The position numbers and the translations under genes are program-made. From assembly GCA_017506865.1 (NCBI GenBank), contig JAFCMP010000099.1, forward strand, positions 62,001 to 126,000: DNA of 64,000 nucleotides. Direction: 5' to 3'. A model generated the notes under the pieces. It had not been told where the DNA came from and searched no databases. It was given only the letters and a program-made list of their open reading frames with translations. Positions 22,301 through 31,773 of the stretch are shown here, one piece after another. How positions within the stretch are numbered: position 1 is the stretch's first letter; each line of letters opens with the position of its first letter. This DNA comes from Tribonema minus (taxonomy: Eukaryota > Sar > Xanthophyceae > Tribonematales > Tribonemataceae).

Positions 22301-25300
22301 GCCTGAGAGCCAGCGAGCACATCAAGTATGCGACGATTACCACCCGCATTTCGGAAGCGAGCGTACACATTCGGTCTGCAAGCACCAGCACCCGTGCGGA
22401 CGCTCAACATGACGCATCGTGGTCGCTGCTAGGTTTTGGCCTTGCCACACTGAGTCGCCTCGCGCGCTGCGTAGCCATTATAAGGTCGCCGTCGCCGCAC
22501 TGCCTGAGACGGCGGGCAAGGCAGCTACGCACATGTCACCGTGAAGTCTGGGGTGTCGTTATGACGGTTACTGTGAGTAAGAGTAATCTGATCTTCAGCG
22601 TCATAATACCGAGATGGCCTCATGTATAAGTCGGCATCTTGTTGGTGGTGCTTGCACGTGCAACACACGGCATCACGCACAAAGCGCCCAGTGTCATTCA
22701 AGCAACGGCCACTTTCCACCTGCACTTCACGCAAGTCGTGTTTGTGTACGTGCGCCAGCTGGCGCTTCACCTGCTGTCCCCTCGACAAGTACATTCTCTC
22801 CGCCTGACTCAGCGGTCGCCTTGGAGTCTAATCAAGCGGTCCCTCCTCTCTGCCTGTAGTAAACACCTTCTTTCCGCTTGACTTTGCGGTTACGCGCGCA
22901 GGCCCCCTTGGTGTACGTGCCAGCTGACGCTGCACCTGCTGTACCCTTAATAAACACATTCTCTCCGCTCGACTTTACCCTCATGCGCGCGCGCAGGCCG
23001 CCTGAGTGTACGCGCGCCAGCACCAGCACCTGCCATTCCCTTAATAAACACATTCTGTCCGCCTGACCCTGCAGTCGCCTGCTGCCCTGTACTCGGTACC
23101 TTCTCTTCGACGGTGCGATCGGATGTGCGCAGGCTGCCTTCGTGTACATGCGCCAGCTCGAGCTGCACCTGCTGTCCCCTTAATTTACACCTTCTCTCCG
23201 CCCGACTTTGCAGTCGCCTGCATCTCCCTATTAATTGCCTTCTCTCTGCCTGGCTTTGCGCAGGCCGCCTTTGTGTATGTGCGCCAGCTGGCGCTGCACC
23301 TGCGCCAGGCCATCATCAAGAAGTCTGCCGACGCGGTCGCGGAGGTGCAGCGCTGGCAGTACTGCGCGTGCCTGCGGCTATGGGCGGCCGTGCTTGCAGG
23401 TACGTAGGTATTCAAGCGGTACCGGAAGTATGCATGTATAACGCGCTGGCAGTACTGCGTGTGCCTGCGGCTGCGGGCTGCCATGCTGCCAGGTTTGTAG
23501 TTGTTCGGTTGCAGTGTTGGCACGCATGTAGGTACTATAGTACTGCTGGCAGCATGCTGCGGTGCTGCAGAGTAAGCAGGGACCAAGAGAGCGATATTCA
23601 CGTATTTCAATATGCTGCAAAGTATGCATCATTGTAATGAGTACAGTTTCCGTGTAGGCATGAGACCAGTTCGCCCAGTACAGTGTTCATGAAGGCAATC
23701 ACCTCATGCTTGCAGGTACTGAGGTGCTTGGTTGCAGTGTGTGCAGATATTTGGAAGTAGATGGGAACTACTTCGCAGAACTGAAGGGGCGCTGATACTC
23801 CCAGCACCGTGCGCTTCGACCGCAACTCTGTCAAAATCCACACAGAAATCGCGCAAGCATGTTGCAGCACTTAGTTCAACAAATCTCGTGCTTATGCCGC
23901 CCCCCCTCACCCGTCCCCATTGTGCCCCCTACCCCCCCCCCCCCCGCCAGCCTACCCCGGCGAGGAGCAGCTGCGCGCGCTCGTGCACCCGCTGGCGAGC
24001 GTCATCGCGGGCGTCGTGCGCCTGTCGCCGGCGCTGCGCCACTTCCCGCTGCGCGCGCACTGCGTGCGCATGCTGCACCAGCTGGCCGCCGCTGCGCGCG
24101 TGCACATACCGACCGCGCCGCTGCTCCTGGAGGTACGCCTCGCGCTGTTTCCTGTGCTAGCCTGCTATTGGAGTAGTGAAGACAAGAGATAATGCTGCGG
24201 GTGTGTGCCTGGTCTACATGGCTACCGCCCCTGGAGGCACGCGTGCGAGCGTGCAGGCACGCATGTCCGCTTCGGTCTCCGTCGCTGCCTCAACTGTTTG
24301 ATTCAATGCGAGGTTTTATTTATCTCAGCATATACATACCTACCGCGCCGCTGCTCCTGGAGGTACGTGTGCAAGCCTGCACACGTGCATGTCTGCGGCC
24401 GCCTCAACTGTTTGCTTCAATGCAAAGTGTAATCTATCTATATATATACCCCCACCGTGCTGCTGCTCCTGGAGGTGTGCGTGCAAGCCCGCAGGCGGCC
24501 AAAGATGCGTTCGCGCTGTTTGCTGTGTCAGTGCTCAGCCTGCCATCCGAGTAGTGAGAGCGGGGGTGTGCCCGGTCTACATACCTAATGCGCCGATGCT
24601 CCTGGAGGAACGCGCGTGCGTGCCTGCTGCGGCCGCACCGGCGGCCAATGACGACGCCTATGCCCTGTTTCTTGTGGTAGCCTACCTTTCAAGCCATGAA
24701 AAGGGGAACGGGCCTCGAAGTATTCCGTCCGCCCCATATCAGCGCAACGACAATATGCCATTGCTTTGGATTGTTGTAATACATGAGCCTTGTGTGCCAC
24801 TCTGCTGCCGCCTCCTTATTTGTATTGAATAGGCGTGCCTCCACTTGCCGTTGCGTGATTCTTCGGGGCTGCACGTGCTGCACAGCGCCGCGCTGCACAA
24901 GCGGGCGCGCCGACCATGACCAGTACTTTTAGAAATGAACATGTTTGTGCGCTTGTGCTGGCGACTGCAGCAGTGCTCTGCAACAAGCTGTTTAACTTGC
25001 ATGCTGTTTGTCTGTTTGCCCTCGCGTGATCCCCCCGCGTGTTGCGGGTGCTGCACAGCGCCGCGCTGTACAAGCACCGACGGCGGCGCCAGTCCTTGAT
25101 TACACCTGTGTGCGCTTGCTCTGGCGACTGCAGCAATTCTCTTGAACAAGCTGTGCACCTGTTCCCCCTGTATGCTGCTTGACCGGCCGTTGCGTGATTC
25201 TCCGAGGCTGCAGGTGCTGCACAGCGCCGCCCTGCAACTGTGGCTGCCTCCCGTTCTGCTCGAATGCTTCCTGACTGCTTGCCTTTGTGTGATTCTCCGT

Positions 25301-28300
25301 GGCTGCAGGTGCTGCACAGCGCCGCGCTGCACAAGCGGCCGCAGCCGACGACTGCGGCGCCGCCGCAGCTGCACCTGCTCGTCAAGCTCCCGGGCACAAC
25401 CGCGGACACCAAGCCTGCCCAGGTATGCATCTAAAAGAAGTACTACAGAACAATACCTGAATGATGCTGAGCACATGCAAGTACGTGGGTGAGCGGTTGC
25501 TGCAGCTGCACCTGCTCGTCAAGCTCCCGGGCACGATTGCGGACACCAAGCGTGTCCAGGTACCCAACTACTCCCCGCATCTGCAGGACCCGACTACTTT
25601 GTAATCAAGCGGTTTCGAAAGCATAGAGGCGGTGGCATATAACCCAGAACCCGTCTCATCATCAGAGCGCCTCCAAAGTGACGAAGCACTGGCTGCACAT
25701 ACATACATTCGTACTTGCTCTGGCATGCGCACACCTGTCCCCATGTTTAAAACCTCCCCCCCTTCGGCCCTGGCCCCGCCCCCCTTTCCTCCGTACTGCT
25801 GCCTACCCAGCTACCTCACGCTCTACAGTTACGATGCAGTGTTGAACGAGACATCCCACCTGCCATGGGAGGGGGGGGGGTGGACATGCCTGCGCGTTCC
25901 TAACCCTAACCTTAACCCTAACCCTAACCCAAGTTTATGTGCACTCTCTCCAGTCTGCACGTCGCTGCACAACGCCTACCACTGCGAAGCCTGACGCCCC
26001 CCCCCCCCCCCCCCCCCCTGCGGCCAGGATGCGGTGGTGAATGAGACGTTCAGGCTGCTGCAGGAGGGCGTGGATCTGTACCGGCACATGGCCGCGTTCC
26101 CGGAGACGGCGCTGCCGCTCATCGCTGAGCTGCGCCACTTTGCAAAGTCCACCAAAGTGAGCACTCAAATACACTAATAGGCGAATTTAGGGACATCAGC
26201 ATCATTGCCACCATTGCATTGCAGCTAGAGGAGACGGCGCTGCCGCTCATCGCCGAGCTGCGCCACTTTGCAAAGTCCACCAAAGTGAGCATTGAAGTAC
26301 ACCCACAGAGCTACGCCGCTTGCAAAGTCCGCAGAAGTGAGCACTCAAAAACACTCATAGGCAAAGTACATGACGTCAGCCACCATTGCAGCTAAAGGAG
26401 ACGGCGCTGCCGCTCATCGCCGAGCTGCGCCACTTGCAAAGTCCACAAAGGTGAGCACGCAAGTACATTGATAAGGCACCCAAGTACACGGATAGAGCAC
26501 CCAAGTACACTGATAGAGCTGCGCCGCTTCACAAAGTCCACAAAAGGGAGCACCTGAGTACACGCATAAAAGGGAGCCCGAGCTCCTGAGCACACGCATA
26601 GAGCTGCGCCGCTTTGCAAAGTCCACAAAAGTGAGCATTTGAGCTCACTCATAGGCTCTGAGTCGTATACGAGCTGCGCCGCTTTGCAAAGTCCACAAAA
26701 GTGGGCATCACAGACCTGCGCCACTTTGTGAAAAGTGCACCAAAGTGAGCGCGCAAATACACTCATTGGCACAGTACATGCCATCGGCATCATTGCCACC
26801 CTTGCATTGCAGCTAGAGGAGACGGCGCTGCCGCTCATTGCCGAGCTGCGCCCCTTTGCAAAGTCCAAAAAAATGAGCACCCAAGTACGCTCATAGTCTA
26901 TGAGTCGTAGACGAGCTGCGCTGCTTTGCAACGTCCACAAACGTGAGGTTTTCATTAGAAGTTGAAAAGCACAGCTTCACAGGATCATTGCCGCTATTTA
27001 GCAGAATGTAGCATGGCATAGCTTGCAGCTACGAAGTGTGCCGCTGCACAAAACGCACGTGAGTAAATTTTGAGTTTTGCGGCGATTTGCATGGATGTCA
27101 CTGGGTTTCACCCCGCCTCCGTCATGCTGTGCAGCGGGTGCGGCACCAGTAAGTTTCCACTGAGGTTGACCTTTGTTATCGGTCTTTTGGCGATGCCAAC
27201 GCGTGCGGAGGCAGCGAATCTGCGCAGCGCTTGGGCTGGTGTCACACGCGGGTACAGCACGCGCCGCTGGACAAGGCCCCGCGTTCCGCGCGCGCTGACT
27301 GCCTGCAGCCGCAACACTCAGCGCGCTTCGCACACGCGAAACACCGCCCAACGGCGATGCACGCGAGGCGCTGTGCCACCGCGCCAACGCTGCCACGCCC
27401 CGATCCCCTGCAGTTGTTGCCCCTGCCGATTCGGGCAAGTGGCAGGCCGTGCCGAGTACACCTCGTGCTTCTTGCGATCGCCACGCGGTGAGCTGCCCCG
27501 CGGCATCTGCGCTTCGCTCATGCGGGCGGTGCTCGCAAGCCGCGTGTGCACACGCGCCGCGCCTCCCAACGGCGCTGCTGCTGCTGCGCACAAGCTCCGA
27601 GTCAACGCCCCGCACGGCCTGCCATCGCCGCTGCAGCAGCAGCTTGTGAAGCGGCAGGCCATGGCGAAGTGTGCCATGAATCTCTTTTCACGCCCCCCTG
27701 TGCTATGCGCATACGGGCGGCCTCACAGTTGTCAACGCTCGCGAGACGCACGTACTCCCGCCGGCGTCATACGCACAGCAACCTAAGCCCTAGTATGCAC
27801 AACAATCTGAGCCACCAACGCCCTCTCTGCGCCGCTGCCGCCGCAGGCCGTGAAGCGGCAGGCCATGGCGCAATGCGGCACAACCTCTGTTACGGTCCCT
27901 GCGCTCTGTGCGCGCAGGGAACCTCACCGTTCACACAACGCTCGCGAGGCGCACGCACGCTCGCGTGCCGCCCCATTACTAGCACCATTTTTGAGCCAGC
28001 GCCGCCGCGCTGCCCCTCTCCGCCGCCGCCGCCGCCGCAGGCCGTCAAGTGGCAGGCCATGGCGCGCGGCGTCATCGACTCTTTTCTGTCGCGGTCGCGG
28101 GAGGCGGTGGCGCGGCGCGCGGTGGCGCTGTGCTACTTTGGCCCCATGGGCGCCGGCGGCGCGGCGCAGCTCGAGTTCGAGGCGCTGCGCCAGGACGGCG
28201 AGCCCACCGCGATGGAGCGCTTCTCCGCGGCGCAGTCGCAGCACGACAAATACGTGAGGGCTGGCGCCGCCTGCGTTGATGAGCTGGCTGGCATTCATAC

Positions 28301-29386
28301 CCGGTGCTGCTTCCTGCTACTGTGCATGATGCATGCTATTTAGTTTTCTGATGCGAAGCGTTTGTGTGTCGTTCAAACAGCTGAGAAAGAGGGCAGTTGC
28401 GATGGTTCTCCGCAGCGCAGTCGCAGCACGGCAAATGCTTGAGTGCCCGCGTTAGCTGGCCGACACGTGCCTGCTGCTTTGGCGCGCGTTTGGAGCAGTG
28501 AAGGTGCCCTTTGTGCTCGCGTGCGTGTGATCAGTTGTTGGGGGTTTGCGGGGCGGATCGGATCACCTCTGTGTCGCTCAGGTAGCTTGAAAAAGGGGGC
28601 GAGGCCATCGCAATGGAGCGCTTCTCCGCGGCGCAGTCGCAGCGTGACCAGTACGTGAGCCGCTCGCCCCCCTGCACCGATCTTTTGCAATGTCCAACTC
28701 CTTTGCCATGTTCGCCATGTGCAAGTCAGTGTGGCTTACGCAGCAAACTGTCTAGGTACGCACACAAGTCGTGCTCTGTGCCTCGCTGTTGTTGTTTTTT
28801 GGCAAACGGGCATGCTTCGACTCCATCCTGCAGCCTGCTGCAGATGACGGGTCTCGTGACGGCAGGCTGGCATGAAGGTGTACGCAAAGTGCGCCTGTGC
28901 GGGCCGTAATGGTACGTACGCAAAGCGCTGTGCTGCGAGCCTGTCAGTTTGACGCGCAGCAGCTTGATCGCTGGTTGGCACAATGCCGCACCCTGCGCGC
29001 CCATCGCCCACCGGCCCTCGCCCTCCCCCTGACTTGTGCGTGTGCGCTACCTACCTACCTCTCTGCCGCTTGCGCCGCCGCAGATCGCGGGCCTGGCCGC
29101 CTCGCGCCCCGCGCACGACAAGTCCGGCAAGCCGCCCGCGAAGCGCGGCCGCGGCGGCGGCGGCGACGACGCAGACTCCGGCAGCAGCAGCAGCGACTAC
29201 GACAGCGACGCGGAGACGCGCAAGCCGGCCAAGAAGGCGCCCAAGAAGGCGCCGGCGGCATCGGCAAAGGCGCAGGCGACGGCGCGGCTCGCGCGCGCAG
29301 CGGCGGCGGCGCTGGCTAGTGGTGACCTTGGGGAGGACGCGCCAGATGCCGTGGGCGCGTTCGACCCCTCTGAGTGGAGCGACTGA
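12406..29386 (+). CDS. NOC2: Nucleolar complex protein 2 (NOC2/NOC2L)
   Basis: Noc2 acts in the nucleolus and nucleoplasm with Noc1 and Noc3 in maturation and intranuclear transport of pre-60S particles. Exons: 12406-12595, 13101-13390, 14244-14462, 16037-16189, 17036-17165, 17751-17872, 19071-19207, 20204-20300, 21271-21465, 23264-23399, 23951-24132, 25309-25422, 26028-26156, 28041-28253, 29084-29386. All fourteen junctions are GT-AG with matching phases, giving 869 codons and TGA, somewhat longer than yeast (about 710) or human (about 750) because of acidic, Ala- and Lys-rich stretches. Diagnostic pieces are KDPEFYQYLQ, YLKAMLGLW, AFVYVRQLALHLR, WQYCACLRLW, HFPLRAHCVRML, IPTAPLLLE and AAFPETALPLIAELRHF. 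The start ATG (TTACGATGG context) opens MGKRQRPSA. The coding sequence looks intact; the introns (about 14.4 kb in all) consist largely of exon-edge echoes. Confidence 0.93.
13391..14243 (+). repeat. NOC2 intron 2 with internal duplication
   Basis: A T-rich stretch (13440-13540) precedes two related segments, 13543-13590 and 13635-13680 (GGT.GGCCC..TAGGGCT..GGTTGGG..AGCC), an imperfect tandem duplication. No coding potential is seen on the plus strand. Confidence 0.5.
14569..14850 (+). repeat. Donor-side echoes of NOC2 exon 3
   Basis: Two copies of the exon 3 end (AAGCGGCTGCTGCTGGTGTTC...CACATCRGCGARGAG plus GT donor) lie at about 14571-14621 and 14722-14771. Each is followed by the same intron start (CTACATACCTACCCATTCACGG) and the same ATCAGTACACTATCAGTACAC tail found after the real exon. 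Confidence 0.85.
15860..16410 (+). repeat. Echoes on both sides of NOC2 exon 4
   Basis: An acceptor-side echo (GCGCAGGCGGACGATGGCGACGCCGG) lies at 15866-15900. Donor-side copies of TTCATGTTCCACACGTTCCCGGACCAG|GTGCGC lie at about 16280-16325 and, more decayed, 16365-16410. The real exon is 16037-16189. Confidence 0.8.
17540..17600 (+). repeat. Upstream echo of NOC2 exon 6 with both splice sites
   Basis: CCCCCTCCGCAG precedes a 40-base copy (17557-17596) of the exon start that ends AAG|GTGGCG. It therefore looks like a mini-exon with its own acceptor and donor. The surrounding intron is unusually rich in CACTTGCACTTGCACTT-type repeats. Confidence 0.75.
17880..18720 (+). repeat. Donor-side echoes of NOC2 exon 6 interleaved with TTAGGG tracts
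   Basis: At least five copies of the exon 6 end (CGTGGCGCGCRATACAG|GTGACCT type) lie near 17912, 18027, 18170-18233 (a long copy), 18382 and 18552. Each is separated by GTTAGGGTTAGGG-like tracts. Here the telomere-like repeat is in TTAGGG orientation on the plus strand. Confidence 0.8.
18765..18850 (+). repeat. TG-rich simple repeat
   Basis: GTGT/TGTG-rich low-complexity tract in NOC2 intron 6. It creates spurious ORFs on both strands. Confidence 0.6.
19071..20300 (+). CDS. NOC2 exons 7-8: start of the Noc2 core
   Basis: Exon 7 (19071-19207) reads PMLYAFLKAVAHVLTQL...YTKLLVPFQSLAR. Exon 8 (20204-20300) completes Arg and continues YLKAMLGLWEGG, ending STLQ|GTGAGC. A donor-side echo of exon 7 lies at about 19446-19485 (CTCGTGCCGTTCCAGAGCC..GCAG|GTGTGC). 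Confidence 0.88.
20805..21270 (+). repeat. Acceptor-side echoes of NOC2 exon 9
   Basis: Three copies of TCCGCAG|GTCCTGGCC..GCGCGTGCGCGA..GCCGAGAACCAGCC lie at about 20808, 20982 and 21096. Similarity to the true exon (21271) rises with proximity. Each unit ends in a TTTCATAC..TATA segment and CTAACC-like repeats. Confidence 0.88.
21271..21465 (+). CDS. NOC2 exon 9
   Basis: Sixty-five codons, phase 0 both sides. They give VLAFLRVREMAENQPFPFV, then AYLAYARNCRFVN and VELYGMDLASAYQ, matching the central Noc2 helices. Confidence 0.9.
21555..21755 (+). repeat. Donor-side echoes of NOC2 exon 9
   Basis: Two copies of the exon end: 21562-21634 (GGCAACTGCATCGTCGAGCTG..CAG|GTGCGTCACACTTGCAGT) and a shorter 21690-21746 copy with an internal deletion. 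The intron start is repeated with them. Confidence 0.85.
22720..23263 (+). repeat. Acceptor-side echoes of NOC2 exon 10
   Basis: Four copies of GCAGGCCGCCTTYGTGTACRTGCG type lie near 22728, 22900, 22996 and 23130. Each breaks after CTGCACCTGCTGTCCCCTTAA into a shared ACACCTTCTCTCCGCCTGACT segment. The true exon starts at 23264. Confidence 0.85.
23264..24132 (+). CDS. NOC2 exons 10-11
   Basis: Exon 10 (23264-23399) reads AAFVYVRQLALHLRQAIIKK and RWQYCACLRLWAAVLA. Exon 11 (23951-24132) reads EEQLRALVHPLASVI, then HFPLRAHCVRMLHQLAA and IPTAPLLLE. Together they are the most diagnostic Noc2 block. A poly-C run of about 14 directly precedes the exon 11 acceptor. Confidence 0.92.
23440..23560 (+). 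repeat. Donor-side echoes of NOC2 exon 10
   Basis: A copy of CGCTGGCAGTACTGCGTGTGCCTGCGGCTGCGGGC.. with a donor-like CCAG|GTTTGT lies at 23442-23492. More decayed pieces continue to about 23560. Confidence 0.7.
24325..24640 (+). repeat. Donor-side echoes of NOC2 exon 11
   Basis: Three copies of ATACCTACCGCGCCGCTGCTCCTGGAG|GTACGTG type lie at about 24330-24365, 24445-24480 and 24575-24612. Each is followed by a CGTGCAAGCCYGCA..GCGGCC intron segment. Confidence 0.82.
24865..25308 (+). repeat. Acceptor-side echoes of NOC2 exon 12
   Basis: Three copies of TTGCGTGATTCTYCGGGGCTGCA.GTGCTGCACAGCGCCGCGCTG lie near 24850-24905, 25023-25075 and 25190-25240, before the true exon at 25309. Each includes upstream CTCTGGCGACTGCAGCA and TTGTGCGCTTG blocks. 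Confidence 0.85.
25309..26156 (+). CDS. NOC2 exons 12-13
   Basis: Exon 12 (25309-25422) gives VLHSAALHKRP and LHLLVKLPGTT. Exon 13 (26028-26156) gives AVVNETFRLLQEGVDLYRH and AFPETALPLIAELRHFAK. Both match the conserved end of the Noc2 core. A poly-C tract of about 23 precedes the exon 13 acceptor, and one donor-side echo of exon 12 lies at 25502-25560. Confidence 0.9.
26160..27062 (+). repeat. Large donor-side echo array of NOC2 exon 13
   Basis: At least nine copies of GAGCTGCGCCRCTTTGCAAAGTCCACMAAA|GTGAGCA lie near 26225-26286, 26305-26340, 26397-26455, 26515-26550, 26603-26640, 26670-26705, 26710-26750, 26817-26880 and 26910-26948. Some copies (26222, 26395, 26815) include a CATTGCAGCTA acceptor-like stretch before the exon part and so resemble complete pseudo-exons. 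Confidence 0.88.
27630..28660 (+). repeat. Echoes around NOC2 exon 14
   Basis: Acceptor-side copies of GTGAAGCGGCAGGCCATGGCG lie near 27645 and 27848. Donor-side copies of GCAATGGAGCGCTTCTCCGCGGCGCAGTCGCAGC lie near 28400-28430 (short) and 28608-28655, the latter with a GTGAGC donor. The true exon is 28041-28253. Confidence 0.78.
28041..29386 (+). CDS. NOC2 exons 14-15: C-terminus
   Basis: Exon 14 (28041-28253) encodes MARGVIDSFLSRSREAVAR and continues to the DKY end. Exon 15 (29084-29386) is a Lys/Ala/Asp-rich nucleolar-type tail (KKAPKKAPAASAKAQATARL) ending FDPSEWSD and TGA. The basic tail is typical of nucleolar proteins. Confidence 0.85.
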
Positions 29387-30263
29387 GAGCAGAGAGCGAG
29401 TTCTTTGCATGAAGTCGGCGACAGTCTGGGGACTGCCCGCTGCTGTTTCCGATGCGTTGCGATGTAGCGTCCTCTCGATGCTGTTGCGGTGTTTGCGGTG
29501 CGCGCAACTTGCGCGTGATGAGGGACCAGTTCTAGTCACCTCCGAGTTGTGCTGCGGAGGCGCATGCTGTGCATGGTGCTGCCCCTACGCGTGCAGACTG
29601 CGCGGGCTGGGCGGAAGTTCGCGGGTGCGGACCGCCCGTTGTGCTGCGGGTAATGAGACATGGCACATTTAAGTGGCCCCAGTGAGGCATCTTCATTGAC
29701 ATTGGATGGTTGTGTGCCACGAACTGCCTTGAAATGCCAACGACTGCAGCGGGGCCTGCTGCTCCACTGTTCCCCAAGTACAATGCTTGTCTCACTCCCT
29801 CTCTTTTTAGTGACACTGCACCAGCAGGCCTGCACGCATGGCGCCATCTGAGTTGAGACAGTTTGACAAGGCTCATGTAAGAACGCCGCAGACCGTACTC
29901 TTGTACGTCAAGTCACAGCCTGTGCTTTTTCGTTTGTCCTTGTGACTCTGCGAACTAAAGAAAACACACTGCTTAATATGCTGTCATGTCAGGTCTACTA
30001 GTCTCTCATTAATTCAGAACAACGCCGTTCTTGGTGATCTTTCGTGTGATTTGTTGAAAAAGCAAGACTTCAATCGGAGATGGGCTCTGTGATCAGAGGT
30101 TGAAATCAGCAGCTTCAGTTCAAAAATTATTTTGGGCGGCTGTGATTCATCACAGCAAGAAGTTGAAGTTCAAGCAGTTGAAGTTTCATGGGGCTGTGCT
30201 CAGTCCTCTTCATCCGAGTCAGCGGAGCAGGCGTTCAAAAAGGGTTGAAAAAACACGCAGTTT
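29387..30263. other. Intergenic region after NOC2
   Basis: Presumed NOC2 3' UTR followed by unique, relatively AT-rich sequence (29,870-30,180). Nothing coding is recognised, and no echo arrays are visible here, in contrast to the introns on either side. Confidence 0.4.
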
Positions 30264-31773
30264 TTGACGCAGGAGGAACAAGCTGGCAGCAGCAGAGCGT
30301 GCGATGACCCCAAACCGTCTTCTCTGGAGGTATTTAAGATCATGGCTTCTCTATCGCTTCTCCCGAAGTGCGCATGGGGGTTGAACAAGGAGCTGCAGCG
30401 AGACGCGAAGCCGGCAGTCAGCGTCACCGCCACGGAGGACATGCCGTGCACCGAACTGCGAAGGATACTGGAAAGCAAGCTTGTCAAGCTCCTCTGTAGC
30501 ACGACGCGCTCCCTCAGCTCGAGCTCCCTGACAGCATTCAGTCGCTGGAGCTACGGCGTGTTTGCGCCCCGCTGCTGAGAATGCCTCCTCATCTCCAGCT
30601 CGTCACAATTAAGGCGCTGTCGAACTCAGCCAAGGGCGTAGCGGCGCTGCTCAATTCCCTGCCCGACAGCGTGCGCCATCTCAGTGTCGGCCAAGCCTCC
30701 ATGGGCCACTGGACTTGGTCAGGCGCGGGTGTAGATGTGGCACTGCCACCGAACCTCAAAACGCTCGAACTGAGCTCTGTGAGTTTCCAACGCTGCACGT
30801 TTCCCGCCTCACTGACGAGCATACACTTGAGGGGTGCTATCTGCAAGTCCCACACCAGCTGCCGGAATCCCTGACAAAGGCGAGGTTTGAGAGCATCACG
30901 CTGTTCCCTTACCCGGCAGCAGGTTTTGCATTCCCCCTTCCCCGCAGTCTTTGGCACCTGCAGCTGCAGCATTGGAACCCTGACTGGGCCATAGCGCCAT
31001 TGCCGCACGCGCTGGTGCACCTGTCCATCGCTTACGAGACTATACGTCATCATCATCATGGACTCCTGACGCCCACGCTCGCGCCACTGCCGCATACCCT
31101 GGAGACGCTCACCGTATCAACGTCGGGCGCCGAGACGGTGCACCCCATCCTGGGCCGACTGCCGCCGCGCCTGAGCGAGCTCAACCTGCAGGGCGCCGTC
31201 ACCTACGACGGGGCGCTCGGCCCCCTGCCTCCGAGCCTCACGTCCCTCCGCCTCGGGCGGAGCTTCACGCAGGCGCTGGGGCAGCTGCCAGACAGCCTCA
31301 CAGAGCTGCACGTGGCGCACCCTTATCGTCACCCTTCTGGAGACAACTTCGCGCGCAGCCGCTTTGATCGGCCGCTTGGGCGGCTGCCCGCTGCCATGCA
31401 AGTGCTCAATCTGCAGTACAGCGTCAACTTCAACCATCCCCTCGGCTGCCTGCCGGCGACGCTGCGCGAGCTGCGGCTCAGCAGGGCGTATGACCACCCC
31501 CTGCGGACGCTGCCACCGGCTCTTGAAGTGCTCGTGCTCGGCAATGAGTTCCAGCAGGAGCTTCAGCTGGAGCTGCCAAGCACGCTGCGCGTGTTCCGTA
31601 TGGGCGAACGCTTCAACGCGCCTGTCGTGCTGCCAGACGCTCTCCTCGAGCTGTACATTGGCGGCAGTTACACGCACCCACTGCACCTCAGGCCGTCACT
31701 GCGGCTCTTGCACGTGGGGGCCAGCTATCGGCACCCCATACCGCCTCTGCCGCTGACGCGAAAGTCCTGGTGA
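30264..31773 (+). pseudogene. FNIP/leucine-rich-like repeat protein gene, frame interrupted
   Basis: From about 30862 to TGA at 31771-31773 a 300-residue frame encodes ten or more repeats of about 22 residues of the form LPxSLxxLxLgxxFxxPL (for example LPPSLTSLRLGRSFTQALG and LPATLRELRLSRAYDHPL), as in FNIP/LRR-like solenoid proteins. The same repeat type continues upstream in another frame (LPDSIQSLELRR, LPPNLKTLELSSVSF, about 30503-30860) and stops being in frame near 30860, consistent with one missing base. A third frame (ATG 30342, MASLSLLPKCAWGL to about 30500) may be the N-terminus. No convincing intron explains either switch, so this is a decayed gene or a place with sequence errors. 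It is intron-poor, unlike its neighbours. Confidence 0.6.

Noticed and set aside
24739-25476. 245-codon minus-strand ORF with internal repeats (RRITQR, AALCSTC)
   Set aside because: The repeats are the antisense of NOC2 exon 12 echoes, so the ORF is a by-product of that array.
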